Shown: positions 23,372 through 34,133 of the stretch, in pieces
Layout of the letters: each line of letters starts with the position of its first letter
Numbering within the stretch: position 1 is the first letter of the stretch
From: Owenia fusiformis
Taxonomy: Eukaryota > Annelida > Polychaeta > Sabellida > Oweniidae
Assembly (NCBI GenBank): GCA_903813345.2
Contig: CAIIXF020000002.1
Coordinates: forward strand, 33,004,109 to 33,068,108
Direction of reading: 5' to 3'
DNA length: 64,000 nt
Position numbers and translations under genes: made by a program
Notes under the pieces: model-generated
What the model was told of the DNA's origin: nothing
The model's database searches: none
Seen by the model: the letters and a program-made list of their open reading frames with translations, nothing else

Positions 23372-26300
23372 ATGTATTCGTCTTGGATCTTGGTGGCTGT
23401 AATTGGAGTTGCACATGTGCAAGGTGAGTTCCTGAATGTATGTTTATTGAATGTTTTTAATGACTTAAAATATTATTTCATTGCAAATAATTTTTTCTAT
23501 AAGACCTGTTATTATGATTAAGGTATTATTGCAGTCGTGTCAAGTTATTTTAATTGTCAAGTCATTTTGAAGATGTCAAATCATTCTAATTTTTTATTTT
23601 ATAATTATATCCCCACTAAAAGGTGGTGACACCACATATTGTTATGGCCTCCATTTTTGTGATGGTGGTTGGCATCTGTAACAAATGGTTGTGACATTTT
23701 ATATTGTTAATGCCTTGATTTTATTGCATTGCCAACTATTCATGTATTGTCAATGTAAGTCAATCTGAAATTGTTAAGTCATTCTTGCTTAAAAATCTTG
23801 CATTCTGTATCTTCATGATCACCAATCTTTACGCACAGGTCTAATAAACATAATAATAAATAACAAACCATTACAATATGGTAAAAGTGTCCCAGGCTTA
23901 AGGAGCTCATATATCTTGTTATAAAATAGAATGTGAATGGATAAGAAAGAACGCTTTATCTTAGAAAGTAGTAGCGACTCTCTTGTTTTGTTATTTATGC
24001 CACAAATGTTTGCGTAAACTTTCATAAAATAGAAATATAAACTTAAATCAATATAAGAAAGCTTTTAATTTGTTTATTGTAAATATTTATTGTTGTCATT
24101 TGGTACCATATTGTAGATTGATAGTAATTGAATAGGCAATAATTGTTAAATCTTAAATGAAGGTCAATAGTAAATATGACATTGTCAAAGTTCCATTGAC
24201 AAATGAGACGGATTAAGATTGATTTGAAGTTTAATCAACACGGAGAAACTGGATCACTGTCTGATTTTTACTGAGCATAGAATACACTCTTTGCGGTAAA
24301 GTCCATCAGAGCGGGGGACTGCTTTTTACCCCTGACTTCATAGAACACTGTAAAAATAAAAATGTTGTGATTAATCCTTAATTTCACAAATGAATAATGT
24401 TAAAATGTCAGTTTCAATTCACGTCTTCAATCCTGTTTTTCAGCCGGTTATAAAGTGACTGTGTGGACGTCTAATGACTGGTGGGCGGGTACAGATGCAA
24501 ATGTATACATCTACCTGTATGGGCACAAAGGAACCACCCCAAAGAAGTTTATGGATAAACGCTGGTACAATGACTTTGAGAGAGGAAGGTAACTGTATGC
24601 CATGTTTTTATTTCGCACATACAGGGTGTCCAAAAAAAAACAGGACCGTAAGAAAGTTGAATAACTCGGTCAATTTTGCATATTTTGCCTTGAAATTTGA
24701 GAATTATTAGTTCATTCAATGTGAATTTTGTTCTGAAAGTTTGATGATAATCTGTTTGTTGTGTCACAAACTACAGTCCTTTACAAAACATGCTCAAAGT
24801 GGGCACTTCTCCTCTCTATGCACAAACGAATCCTGCGAACAAAGTTGTTAATGACCCTTACCTATACACATTAATGTGGATGGTAAATATTGGGGTAGTT
24901 ATTGCCCTCTTAAGATTGTTAGGGGCCTGTCAGTATACACATTGGCTTTGAGAAAATCTCAAAGATAAAAATTTGGGGGATTTAGATCAGGCAAATGAGC
25001 TGCCCATATGGTTTGGGTTCTGCAACTGATGAGCTGTCCACCAACGCATTGCCTAAACCATTTCAGCATATCATTTGCAGTGTTGGGGTGGTATTGGCTT
25101 GTTGAAACCACTGCTTAATTATTTCCTTAGATGTCCCTTCTGGTGCTTAGTGACCTCCAAAACTTGGTGAGAACTTACTGGTCCTTGTTCATGGTGATAG
25201 CAAGTCCCCAGTCACCTTCGAACCAAAAGGGACTAATGATTCCATGTTTCCTCATTGCCACCCAGGGAGTGCATTGTTCAGAATGCAATGGATGCTGTAA
25301 CACTTCATCAGCAGGATCTAAGCCCCAGTAGCAATTGTTCTTGGACCACACTTGTCCATTCAGAAAGAAATGTGTGTAGGAGGATCATCAACAGCTTTGT
25401 TCGCCAGATTGAATTGTGCATAAAGATGAGATTTGCACATTTGGGGCATGTTTTGTAAGGAGCTGTAGTTTTTGACTCAATTAGTAGATTATTATCAAAC
25501 TTTCACAACAAAATTCACATTGAATGAACTAAATAATTCTGAAATTTCAAGGCAAAATATGCAAAATTGACTGAGTTATTCAACTTTCTTACGGTCCTGT
25601 TTTTTTTTGGACACCCTGTATCTATATTTGGAACTCAAAGGTTATGGAGGATGAACTCATCTGTATATTTATAAAAAGTGTCATTTGTGATGTTTTTACC
25701 ATAAAATTACAAAATGAATTTTGAGTATCTTGGAATCTATGGAATTGCCTTTGTGTCTGCCTATGACTGTCCATCAGCAAAGGTACAAAAAACGCATGTA
25801 TCTGAACTGACGCTCATATCCATTTTATGATATCCATACTGGTAATTTATTTACCCCATTGGTCCCGGCTCCTGTAATTGTAACTGCAACCTGAGATCAG
25901 CTTTTCCATGGGATGATTTTCTCTCCAGTATAGATACTTGACGTCAATTAACAACATCCTATATTTAACCTGTAATTGTTAGTTATCCAATCGAACGAAG
26001 TTCGGAGGGATATAGGGAACTCAAATACCGTTGGCCCGATTTTGTTCATATTTTGTACACACATACCTAATGGGGGTAGAAGTTCTGCTCGAAAACCGAT
26101 TTTCAAAATGGCCGCCCATTTAAAAATGGTGGCCATTTTAGTGTTGATTTTACAATAATTTAGGAACTGCATATAAAACTGTAATAGCAATATGTTTTGA
26201 ATGTAAAAAAGTTATATAGGACATTGATTAAGTTAGAAATGTAAATATAGAAGAAATACATGGCAGCCATCTTGAAAAATGGCTGCCTTTGCACGTCATT

Positions 26301-29300
26301 TTACGATTTTTGCTGTAACTTGAAAAGTAGTGGAGCGATTTTGTTCATATTTGGTATGTGAATACTTTAAGCATGGCACAATGTCTAATGACATTTTTGG
26401 TAGTATGCGGCCATTTTGAAAAATGGCCGCCATTTTTACGTGTGTTATTTAACATTTTTTACTGTAAATCAAAAAGTTGTGGAGCGATTTTGTTCATATT
26501 TGGTATGTGAATACTTTAAGCATGGCCCAATGTTTAATGACATTTTTACGTGTATTAGTTTACATTTTTTACTATAACTCAAAAAGTAGTGGAGCGATTT
26601 TGTTCATATTTTATATGTGAATACTATAAGAATGGCACACTGTCTAATGACACTTTTGGTAGTAGGTGGCCATTTTGAAAAATGGCCATAATTTTTTACG
26701 TTTTTTACTATAACTTGAAAAGTAGTGGAGCAATTTTGTTCATATTTGACACGTGAATACTTATGAGCCTTGCACTCTGTCTCATGACACTTCGCGTAGT
26801 AGGTGGCCATTTTAAAAAATGGCTGTCATTTTTATTACATTTTTTACTATAACTCGAAAAGTATTGGAGCAATTTTGTTCATATTTGATATGTGAATACT
26901 TTAAGCATGGCACATTGTCTAATAAACTTTGGGGAGTAGTCGGCCATTTTGAAAAATGGCCACCATTTTTATGTGTGTTATTTTACATTTTTTATTATAA
27001 TTCAAAAAATTATAGAGCGATTTTGTTCATATTTGATATGTGAATACTTGTAAGGATTGCATACTGTCTTATGACATTTTGGGAAGTAGGCGGCCATTTA
27101 AAAAAATGGCCAGCATTTACATGTATGTGTGTGCGATTTTTTATTTAAAAATTTTATATGTGGCTACTTAAAAGCATATTATTTCTTCTGATGACAACTT
27201 GACTAGTGAGCAACCATTTTGAAAATGGTGGCCTTTCTTATGGGTGTTATTTTATGATATTTGCTATATATTTTGTTTGTAAAAGTGCCAGCCATTTCTG
27301 TTCGATGGGATTCACTACGCTTTGGCATTGCCGTTGTTCTGGTTCCATCTGAGATCAGCTTTATCATTGAATGATTTTGTCTCCAGTATGGGTACTTGAC
27401 GTCAATTAACAACATCCTACATTTAACCTGTAATTGTTAGTTCCATCTGAGATCAGCTTTATCATTGAATGATTTTCTCTCCAGTATGGATACTTGACAT
27501 CCTACATTTAACCTGTAATTGTTAGTTCCGCTTGAGATCAGCTTTATCATTGAATGATTTTGTCTCCAGTATGGATACTTGACATCCTACATTTAACCTG
27601 TAATTGTTAGTTCCATCTGAGATCAGCTTTATCATTGAATGATTTTCTCTCCAGTATGGATACTTGACATCCTACATTTAACCTGTAATTGTTAGTTCCG
27701 CTTGAGATCAGCTTTATCATTGAATGATTTTGTCTCCAGTATGGATACTTGACATCCTACATTTAACCTGTAATTGTTAGTTCCGCTTGAGATCAGCTTT
27801 ATCATTGAATGATATTGTCTCCAGTATGGATACTTGACATCCTACATTTAACCTGTAATTGTTAGTTCCGCTTGAGATCAGCTTTATCATTGAATGATTT
27901 TGTCTCCAGTATGGATACTTGACATCCTACATTTAACCTGTAATTGTTAGTTCCGCTTGAGATCAGCTTTATCATTGAATGATTTTGTCTCCAGTATGGA
28001 TACTTGACTTCCTACATTTAACCTGTAATTGTTAGTTCCGCTTGAGATCAGCTTTATCATTGAATGATTTTGTCTCCAGTATGGATACTTGACATCCTAC
28101 ATTTAACCTGTAATTGTTAGTTCCGCTTGAGATCAGCTTTATCATTGAATGATTTTGTCTCCAGTATGGATACTTGACATCCTACATTTAACCTGTAATT
28201 GTTAGTTCCGCTTGAGATCAGCTTTATCATTGAATGATTTTGTCTCCAGTATGGATACTTGACAATCTACATTTAACCTGTAATTGTTAGTACCACCTGA
28301 AATTGGGTTTATCATTGAATGATTTTGTCTCCAGAGTGGATACTTGCCCTCAATTAACAACATCTTAAATTGCACCTGTAATTGCTAGTACAACCTGAGA
28401 TCAGCTTTATCAATCATTGAATGATTTTCTCTCTGGTATGTACACCCTCCATCAATTAACAACATCCTTCATTTAACCAATAATTGTCTGTACCACCTGA
28501 GATTCATCATTGAATAACTTTCTCTCCAGAGTTGATACCTATGACATAACCTCAAGCGACTATGGTGTTGTTAGGGCCATTAAGATAGGACATGACAACA
28601 GAGGAATGGGACCTGGATGGAAGTTAGTTAAGGTATTTATTATTTAAATCTCGACGTTACACTATCACATCATCAGTATGTTAATTCACTTAAAATGATT
28701 TTCCAGTATGTAACTGTTCATTTTTCTTAATGCTAGAAATGAGTTAGAAAACTGTTAACTCAATGGTCACAGTACCGTACAATATCATAGCCAAAATGGC
28801 ACTGTACCATACAGTTGAAGGTTGGTTTTGTAATGAATGAACCTCCCTTTAAGGACCACCTCTCCATTTAGAACACTTGTAAAGATCCCATTCAGTTCCA
28901 TTGACGTACAGTAAAACCTGTCTAATTCAAACGCCTCTGGGACTGGTTAAAAGTGTTCTGATCAGTAGGTGTTCACATTTCAGTTTCATAAACATGTAAG
29001 TCAATGGAAGATAACAAATTTGGGACCAAGAAAAAGTGTTCACATTGAGAGGTGATTAAATAGACAGGTTTCACTGTGCATATTAATAGACCCTCTCTGT
29101 ATGGATCAGCTGTCTAAGAGGGACACTTTTGAAATATGGAACACTAGTATGTAAATAAGTGTATCTGCATAATACAGTATACAATAGTTGACCTCTCCAG
29201 AGGTCAACTGGCAAAATTGTATACTGAAACTGTAAACCGAGAAACTACTGTTGACAGAGACCGAAGGTCGAGGTCAACAGTAATTTCAAGGTTTACAGTT

Positions 29301-32300
29301 GAGGTATATGATTGTGACGGTTGATCGAATGGAGAGGTCTACAATTGTTTTGTTAGTCCGAAGAAACTAATAATACACATAAAGACGACAATCATCAATC
29401 AGCATGGCTTCATTTCACAATCTTTTCTCCGAACCACATTAGCAATATTTTTTTAGAAAATCTGAAGACAGTGCAAGTAGCTAAACTCTCTGTATACGGC
29501 ACATCACGGCATACTCATTAGTAAATTAATGTTAATTTAACGTTTCTATTTGTGTTTTTGCTATATTTGTTGTCTAATAAAGTCAAAATATCATTTTCAT
29601 CAACGTTTACACAAAAGTAGAGGTCAACAGTACCTAGTAGCGGTCAACAGTACATATTGTTGACCGCAAATCAACCAATCAGAATTGAGTATTTCAGTTC
29701 AGGTACTAACAATAAAGCCTGTCTCAGTGGAACACTTTTTGGTACATTCAAAATGTGTTGGAGGTGTTCTACTTATAGAGATTCATTTAAGATTAATTCT
29801 TGTTGGTCTTTGGACTCTGAAAAATGTTCCACTTTCAGAGGTGTTCCACTTAACGGGTTTCACTCTATCTATATAGTTTTCCACATATGAATTCAGGTAA
29901 AAGTGACGGATACAACACGTGGACAGTCATACTACTTCAACTGTAACTGCTGGTTGGAAAAATCTTATCGTCAAAAGACTCTTACACGTCGAGGTGTGTT
30001 TACATTTGTAGTTTCATATTTATTTACAAGTAAATGGTTATCTTAATGAATATCACTATTATCATTAGCGGGAGAGTGGACTTCTGCATTTCATGTGTTA
30101 GGAGCAATAGATCTTACCTTCTATTGGTTATGATATCATTCTCACACACCATGCCATCTATTGCTCATATGATGTCATTCTTACACTTTAGGGGCAGAAA
30201 TAGGTTTAACTAATTGCTAAACACCTATATCTAATATACTAAGTTTCCTTGTTTTACCAAAAAGGGTCACTATTTATTTTATTTATTTACTTATTACACT
30301 CAATACTTTAACTGTTGTTAATGATTTTACAAATAGAATAATGAAAATAAACATCAGTGTGCCTAATCAAAACTTAACTTAAGTCAAACAGTAATGTTTG
30401 GGAGTACTTTGAATTTAAAAAATAAGCAATCAAATGACCAAATTGAAAAAGTTTATGTAAAAATAGAAACATTTATATTTATCCTAACTTATGTATATTT
30501 CAGATAGTAATGTATAATGTGCAGCAAAGCTGTGGCCTTTTGTAATTTAGGGAGTTTCAGCCATGTTAATTTTTCCGAAAATAACATGGCAGAGAAGTAT
30601 CAAAATATAAGAGGACACAAATATGATAGCTAAACTAGAAAACAAACTAAAATATACAAAAGTTAGGATAAATATAAGTGTTTCTATTTTTACATAAACT
30701 GTTTCAATTTGGTCATTTGATTTTTTAAATTCAAAGTACTCCCAAACATTGCTGTTTTGACTATAACAAAATATCCTAAAGAGCTTTTTCGAACTAAAAC
30801 TGTTTAAACTAAGTAAGATCCTGTCTATGTCCCTGTTAAATGATTTTCACTATATTTCCAGTAAATGGTGGTTGGTCAGGGTATGGTAGCTACGGTTCAT
30901 GTAGTAAGTCATGTGGACAGGGTGTAAAGAGAAGGTACCGTAGTTGCAGTAATCCTAGCCCAGCATATGGAGGCAGTTCCTGCAGAGGCTCCACCTATCA
31001 ACAGACATCTTGTCTTGTTAAACAGTGTCCAGGTAAAGTTATTAGAAAGGCGATGGGGGGGGGGGCGCAGTATGGATTTGAGTTTCATAAATATACAAGA
31101 TTTCTAAATTCAGGCAATTTATAAAGAGGTGGGAGGGGGCACAACATGATTTGAGTTAAATATATTTAAGTTTTCTCAGTTTTCTCAATTTAAACTACCA
31201 TGGGTATATTTTGGAATCAGTTTCGATAAATACCCCATGGGCTATATATCAAGCAAATTCATCATTTTTTGTTGATTTTAATATTCTGAACCATGGTTTC
31301 AACTAGTGGTGTCAATTAACCGCTTGAGCATTAACCGGTTAACCGGGGGTTTTTACCGGTTAAAGCCGGTTAACCGGCGGGAAATTTGAACTTATAATTT
31401 CAAATGAAATCTTCATCTTCGATCTTGAAAGTTGAAAAAATTGGAAAAATGATATATCGGCGTTTATTTTTTACGTTCGTCAAAATTTACGCTATTCTAT
31501 GTAAGTAAGCGCGGGAAAGCAATGTGGCAGGGATTAAAGTTGCTGATTGGATGTTTGTAAGGAATTATCGGACCTATCACATGTATGAGTAGCTCACATG
31601 AAACTGACGCTTGAAAAACAAACAGATTAAAATGCAAAGTAAGCGCGGGAAAGCAATGTGGCAGGGATTAAAGTTGCTGATTGGATGTTTGTAAGGAGTT
31701 ATGGGACTTATGACATGTATGAGTAGCTTACGTGAAACTGACAACATAAAACCAAACGGATTAGCATGCAAAATAAGCGCGGGAAATAACAGAATTATAC
31801 ACGGTCAACTAACCGCCCATAAAAACTCAGACCGGTCAAGGCATTATCGGCGGTTAACCGGTTAACCGGTTAATAATTGACACCTCTAGTTTCAACTTCA
31901 TAAATAATATATTAAGTTATGTTTATTTCATAGGTCATAGGGGATAATGCTTCAATGAATAATTGATTCTTACTAAGATGGATGCAAAGATAGAGGCTTC
32001 ATAATTTGCGAAATAAATAGACAAACTGTATTTCCTTTCTTTCTAATGGATTTAAGCTTTTCTCCTTATGTTGATTCTCCTTATGTTAATTTTAGTGAAT
32101 GGTGGTTGGACAAGCTTTGGTGGCTATTCCCCCTGTAGCAAGCCTTGTGGAGGAGGCTCCCAATCCAGTCAACGTAGTTGCACCAAGCCTACACCCCGTT
32201 ATGGTGGGGCCTACTGCCCAGGTACCTATCTACGGACCAGAAGTTGTAACACCCAGCCCTGCCCAATAGATGGACGTCTAGGAGCATGGTCAGGTTACAC

Positions 32301-34133
32301 TGTGTGTACTAGGTCATGTGGCAGAGGGGTCCAAACGAGAAGTCGTACATGTATCGCACCAAAGCACGGTGGGAAGCCATGCAGTGGAGCATTGTCAGAG
32401 AGTCGGGTTTGTGGAACAACTCAATGTCCAGTTGATGGCATGTTCAGTGATTGGTCAGACTACACCATTTGTACAGTATCGTGCGGAGGTGGCACCCAAA
32501 CTCGTTCCCGCGAATGTATCGCACCACAACATGGCGGAAAACCATGTAATGGTCCAACAACAGAAAGTCAGGTTTGTGGGGTTGATCCGTGTCCAGTTGA
32601 TGGCATGTTCAGTGATTGGTCAGACTACACCATTTGTACAGTATCGTGCGGAGGTGGCACCCAAACTCGTTCCCGCGAATGTATCGCACCACAACATGGC
32701 GGAAAACCATGTAATGGTCCAACAACAGAAAGTCAGGTTTGTGGGGTTGATCCGTGTCCAGTTGATGGCATGTTCAGTGATTGGTCAGACTACACCATTT
32801 GTACAGTATCGTGCGGAGGTGGCACCCAAACTCGTTCCCGCGATTGTATCGCACCACAACATGGCGGAAAACCATGTAATGGTCCAACAACAGAAAGTCA
32901 GGTTTGTGGGGTTGATCCTTGCCCAGTTGATGGCAAATTTGGCAAATGGTCAGACTACACCATTTGTACAGTATCCTGTGGAGGTGGCACCCAAACTCGT
33001 TCCCGCGAATGTATCGCACCACAACATGGCGGAAAGCCATGTAATGGTCCAACAACAGAAATTCAGGTTTGTGGGGTCGATCCGTGTCCAGTTGATGGCA
33101 AGTTGAGCGATTGGTCAGACTACACCATTTGTACAGTATCTTGTGGAGGTGGCACCCAAACTCGTTCCCGCGAATGTATCGCACCACAACATGGTGGAAA
33201 ACCATGTAATGGTCCAACATTGCAGAGCCGTAAATGCAGTAACAATTTGTGCCCAATAGATGGAGGTTATGGACAGTGGGAAGAATATGGCGATTGTTCT
33301 CAAGAGTGCGGAGGGGGGATTCAGACACGAAAGCGATCATGCGACAGTCCAACTGCCCAACATGGGGGAAAAGAATGTGATGGGCCTTCATCTGAGGTAT
33401 GAAATAATTATATCAAAAAAAACTTTAAATAATTTGGTTTGGAAGGACTGACATCTGTCTTAATTTGGCAAAATTGGAAATTTAATGTTAGACTATGTCT
33501 AAATCCCAGGGAATTCATAGATATGTTAGTATAATACTTGATTGATTGTTTGTTACTATAATGCTGGATTATTGTCATAATTAAAGGTCAAGCTGTATGG
33601 AGGTTTATGTCCCATTCTTTTGATTGTGTAAGATATTTAAGGGTTATTATTAACTTATTTAGTATGAGAATTATATGTTTTAGCCATTTCACATGATATT
33701 GTAATTTCTTTAGGAGCGCCCTTGTAATGAGCAGCCATGTTGTGCTACAGGAGGCGGAATACAGTCCTGCGCTGGTCAAGCAGACGGAATTTACCAGTTA
33801 TGTGACACCTGCAAGAAATACATTGCCTGCTCAGGTGGCGCAGAATTTATTATGGACTGTGGCATTAAGGATCCCAGAACTCGTGCAAGTTTAGTATGGA
33901 ATGATGAGGACAAGACATGCGATTTTGCCTCTTCCACATGTACACAGCCTGAAGCAGTTGAGCAAGTTGCTCCAGAGGAGGAAGAGCAAGTTGCTCCAGA
34001 GGAAGAACAAGTTGCTCCAGAGCAAATCGAGGCTCAGCCAGAAGAACAAGTAGATTTGACAGGACAGGGCAGAGGACAGGCAAGAAGTGGAGGACGTGGG
34101 GGTGATGGTGGTCGCCTCACAAAATATGATTAG
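23372..34133 (+). CDS. Secreted PLAT - TSP1(x9) - chitin-binding protein, 7 exons, 762 aa
   Basis: Exons 23372-23423, 24444-24588, 28530-28632, 29897-29993, 30862-31032, 32096-33396 and 33714-34133 join in phase (2289 nt). Residues 1-18 form a signal peptide (MYSSWILVAVIGVAHVQA). Residues about 20-132 are a PLAT/LH2 domain (YKVTVWTSNDWWAGTDANVY to the CNCWLEK end). Nine TSP1 repeats follow, each with WSxY, CSKSCGxG and CPxDG-type cysteines. The last exon has a chitin-binding type-2 (peritrophin-A-like) domain (CDTCKKYIACSGG, LVWNDEDKTCDF) and a tail of VAPEE repeats ending in GRGQARSGGRGGDGG. Likely an extracellular matrix, mucus or shell/cuticle protein binding chitin and polyanions; role is inference. 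TSP1 units 4-8 are near-identical. Intron 2 holds a mariner relic, a Helentron-like element and the junction satellite. Confidence 0.93.
23610..23695. mobile_element. TGTCACC-type MITE copy
   Basis: CCCCACTAAAAGGTGGTGAC at one end and GTTGTGACA at the other, with GGTTGGCATCTGTAACAAAT inside. Lies in intron 1 of the PLAT-TSP1 gene. Confidence 0.5.
24622..25618 (-). mobile_element. Tc1/mariner-type transposon relic with TA target duplication
   Basis: Ends CAGGGTGTCC and GGACACCCTG are flanked by TA on both sides (24620-24621 and 25619-25620). The inverted repeats extend over ~90 bp and continue inwards imperfectly. The minus strand around 24880-25010 reads WAAHLPDLNPPNFYL-stop-DFLK, typical of the mariner catalytic C-terminal region, with a stop where W is usual. 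The transposase is dead. Intron 2 of the PLAT-TSP1 gene. Confidence 0.88.
25986..27342 (+). mobile_element. Helentron/Helitron-like non-autonomous element H4
   Basis: Starts TCCAATCGAACGAAGTTCGG and ends TTCGATGGGATTCACTACGC...GTTGTTCTGG|TT. The core has about seven ~130-140-bp units with GGAGCGATTTTGTTCATATT and GGCCATTTT/AAAATGGCC hairpins. It interrupts the 85-bp satellite: removing TATCC...CTGGT restores GTTAGTTCCATCTGAG exactly. Confidence 0.9.
27343..28529 (+). repeat. 85-bp satellite derived from the exon 3 splice-acceptor region
   Basis: About 13 units (98, 85 x10, 98, 102 bp; first 85-bp unit 27441-27525), plus one unit at ~25890-25985 left of H4. Each unit contains ATCATTGAATGATTTTGTCT then CCAG|TATGGATACTTGACAT. 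The array ends in the true junction ATCATTGAATAACTTTCTCT CCAG|AGTTGATACC at 28529/28530. 85 is not a multiple of three, so use of decoy acceptors would shift frame. Confidence 0.9.
28908..29077. mobile_element. MITE with ACAGTAAAACCTGTCTA ends
   Basis: ACAGTAAAACCTGTCTA at left and TAGACAGGTTTCACTGT at right are imperfect inverted ends of a 170-bp element in intron 3 of the PLAT-TSP1 gene. Related text (GGTGTTCCACTT, GACAGGTTTTACTGT) occurs near 9240-9300, 14215-14300, 29700-29870 and 43545-43740. Confidence 0.6.
30383..30761. mobile_element. Foldback element, family with conserved core (copy 2)
   Basis: Arms of ~115 bp (GTCAAACAGTAATGTTTGGG at left and its near complement at right) surround a core with GCCATGTTA...TAACATGGC. 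The core aligns in reverse with that of 17087-17472 although the arms are unrelated. It ends 100 bp before TSP1 exon 30862. Confidence 0.8.
31304..31888. mobile_element. hAT-type non-autonomous element with 8-bp target duplication
   Basis: TAGTGGTGTCAATTA and TAATTGACACCTCTA are the inverted ends and GTTTCAAC flanks both sides (31296-31303 and 31889-31896). AACCGGTTAACCGG-rich subterminal stretches are present at both ends, and a ~140-bp internal tandem duplication (GCGCGGGAAAGCAATGTGGC). No transposase. Intron 5 of the PLAT-TSP1 gene. Confidence 0.88.
32431..33255 (+). repeat. Five 165-bp coding repeats (TSP1 units 4-8)
   Basis: Unit starts at 32431, 32596, 32761, 32926 and 33091 are exactly 165 bp apart (55 aa). 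Units 4-6 are almost identical in bases, including third positions; 7 and 8 differ slightly at their start (GKFGKW, GKLSDW). This homogeneity also keeps other frames open, giving spurious 262-aa and 205-aa frames. Confidence 0.95.

Noticed and set aside
26819-27043. Frames within Helentron-like cores (25976-27043, 21222-21587)
   Set aside because: Non-autonomous repeat sequence; no Rep or helicase motifs.
27343-28529. CRISPR-like array
   Set aside because: Direct repeats of 85 bp have no unique spacers and the genome is an intron-bearing eukaryote; the repeat is a satellite derived from a splice junction.
32318-33106. 262-aa plus-strand and 205-aa minus-strand (32774-33391) open frames over the TSP1 exon
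   Set aside because: They are shadows kept open by the exact 165-bp coding repeat; they have repeated, domain-free sequence and no splice context.
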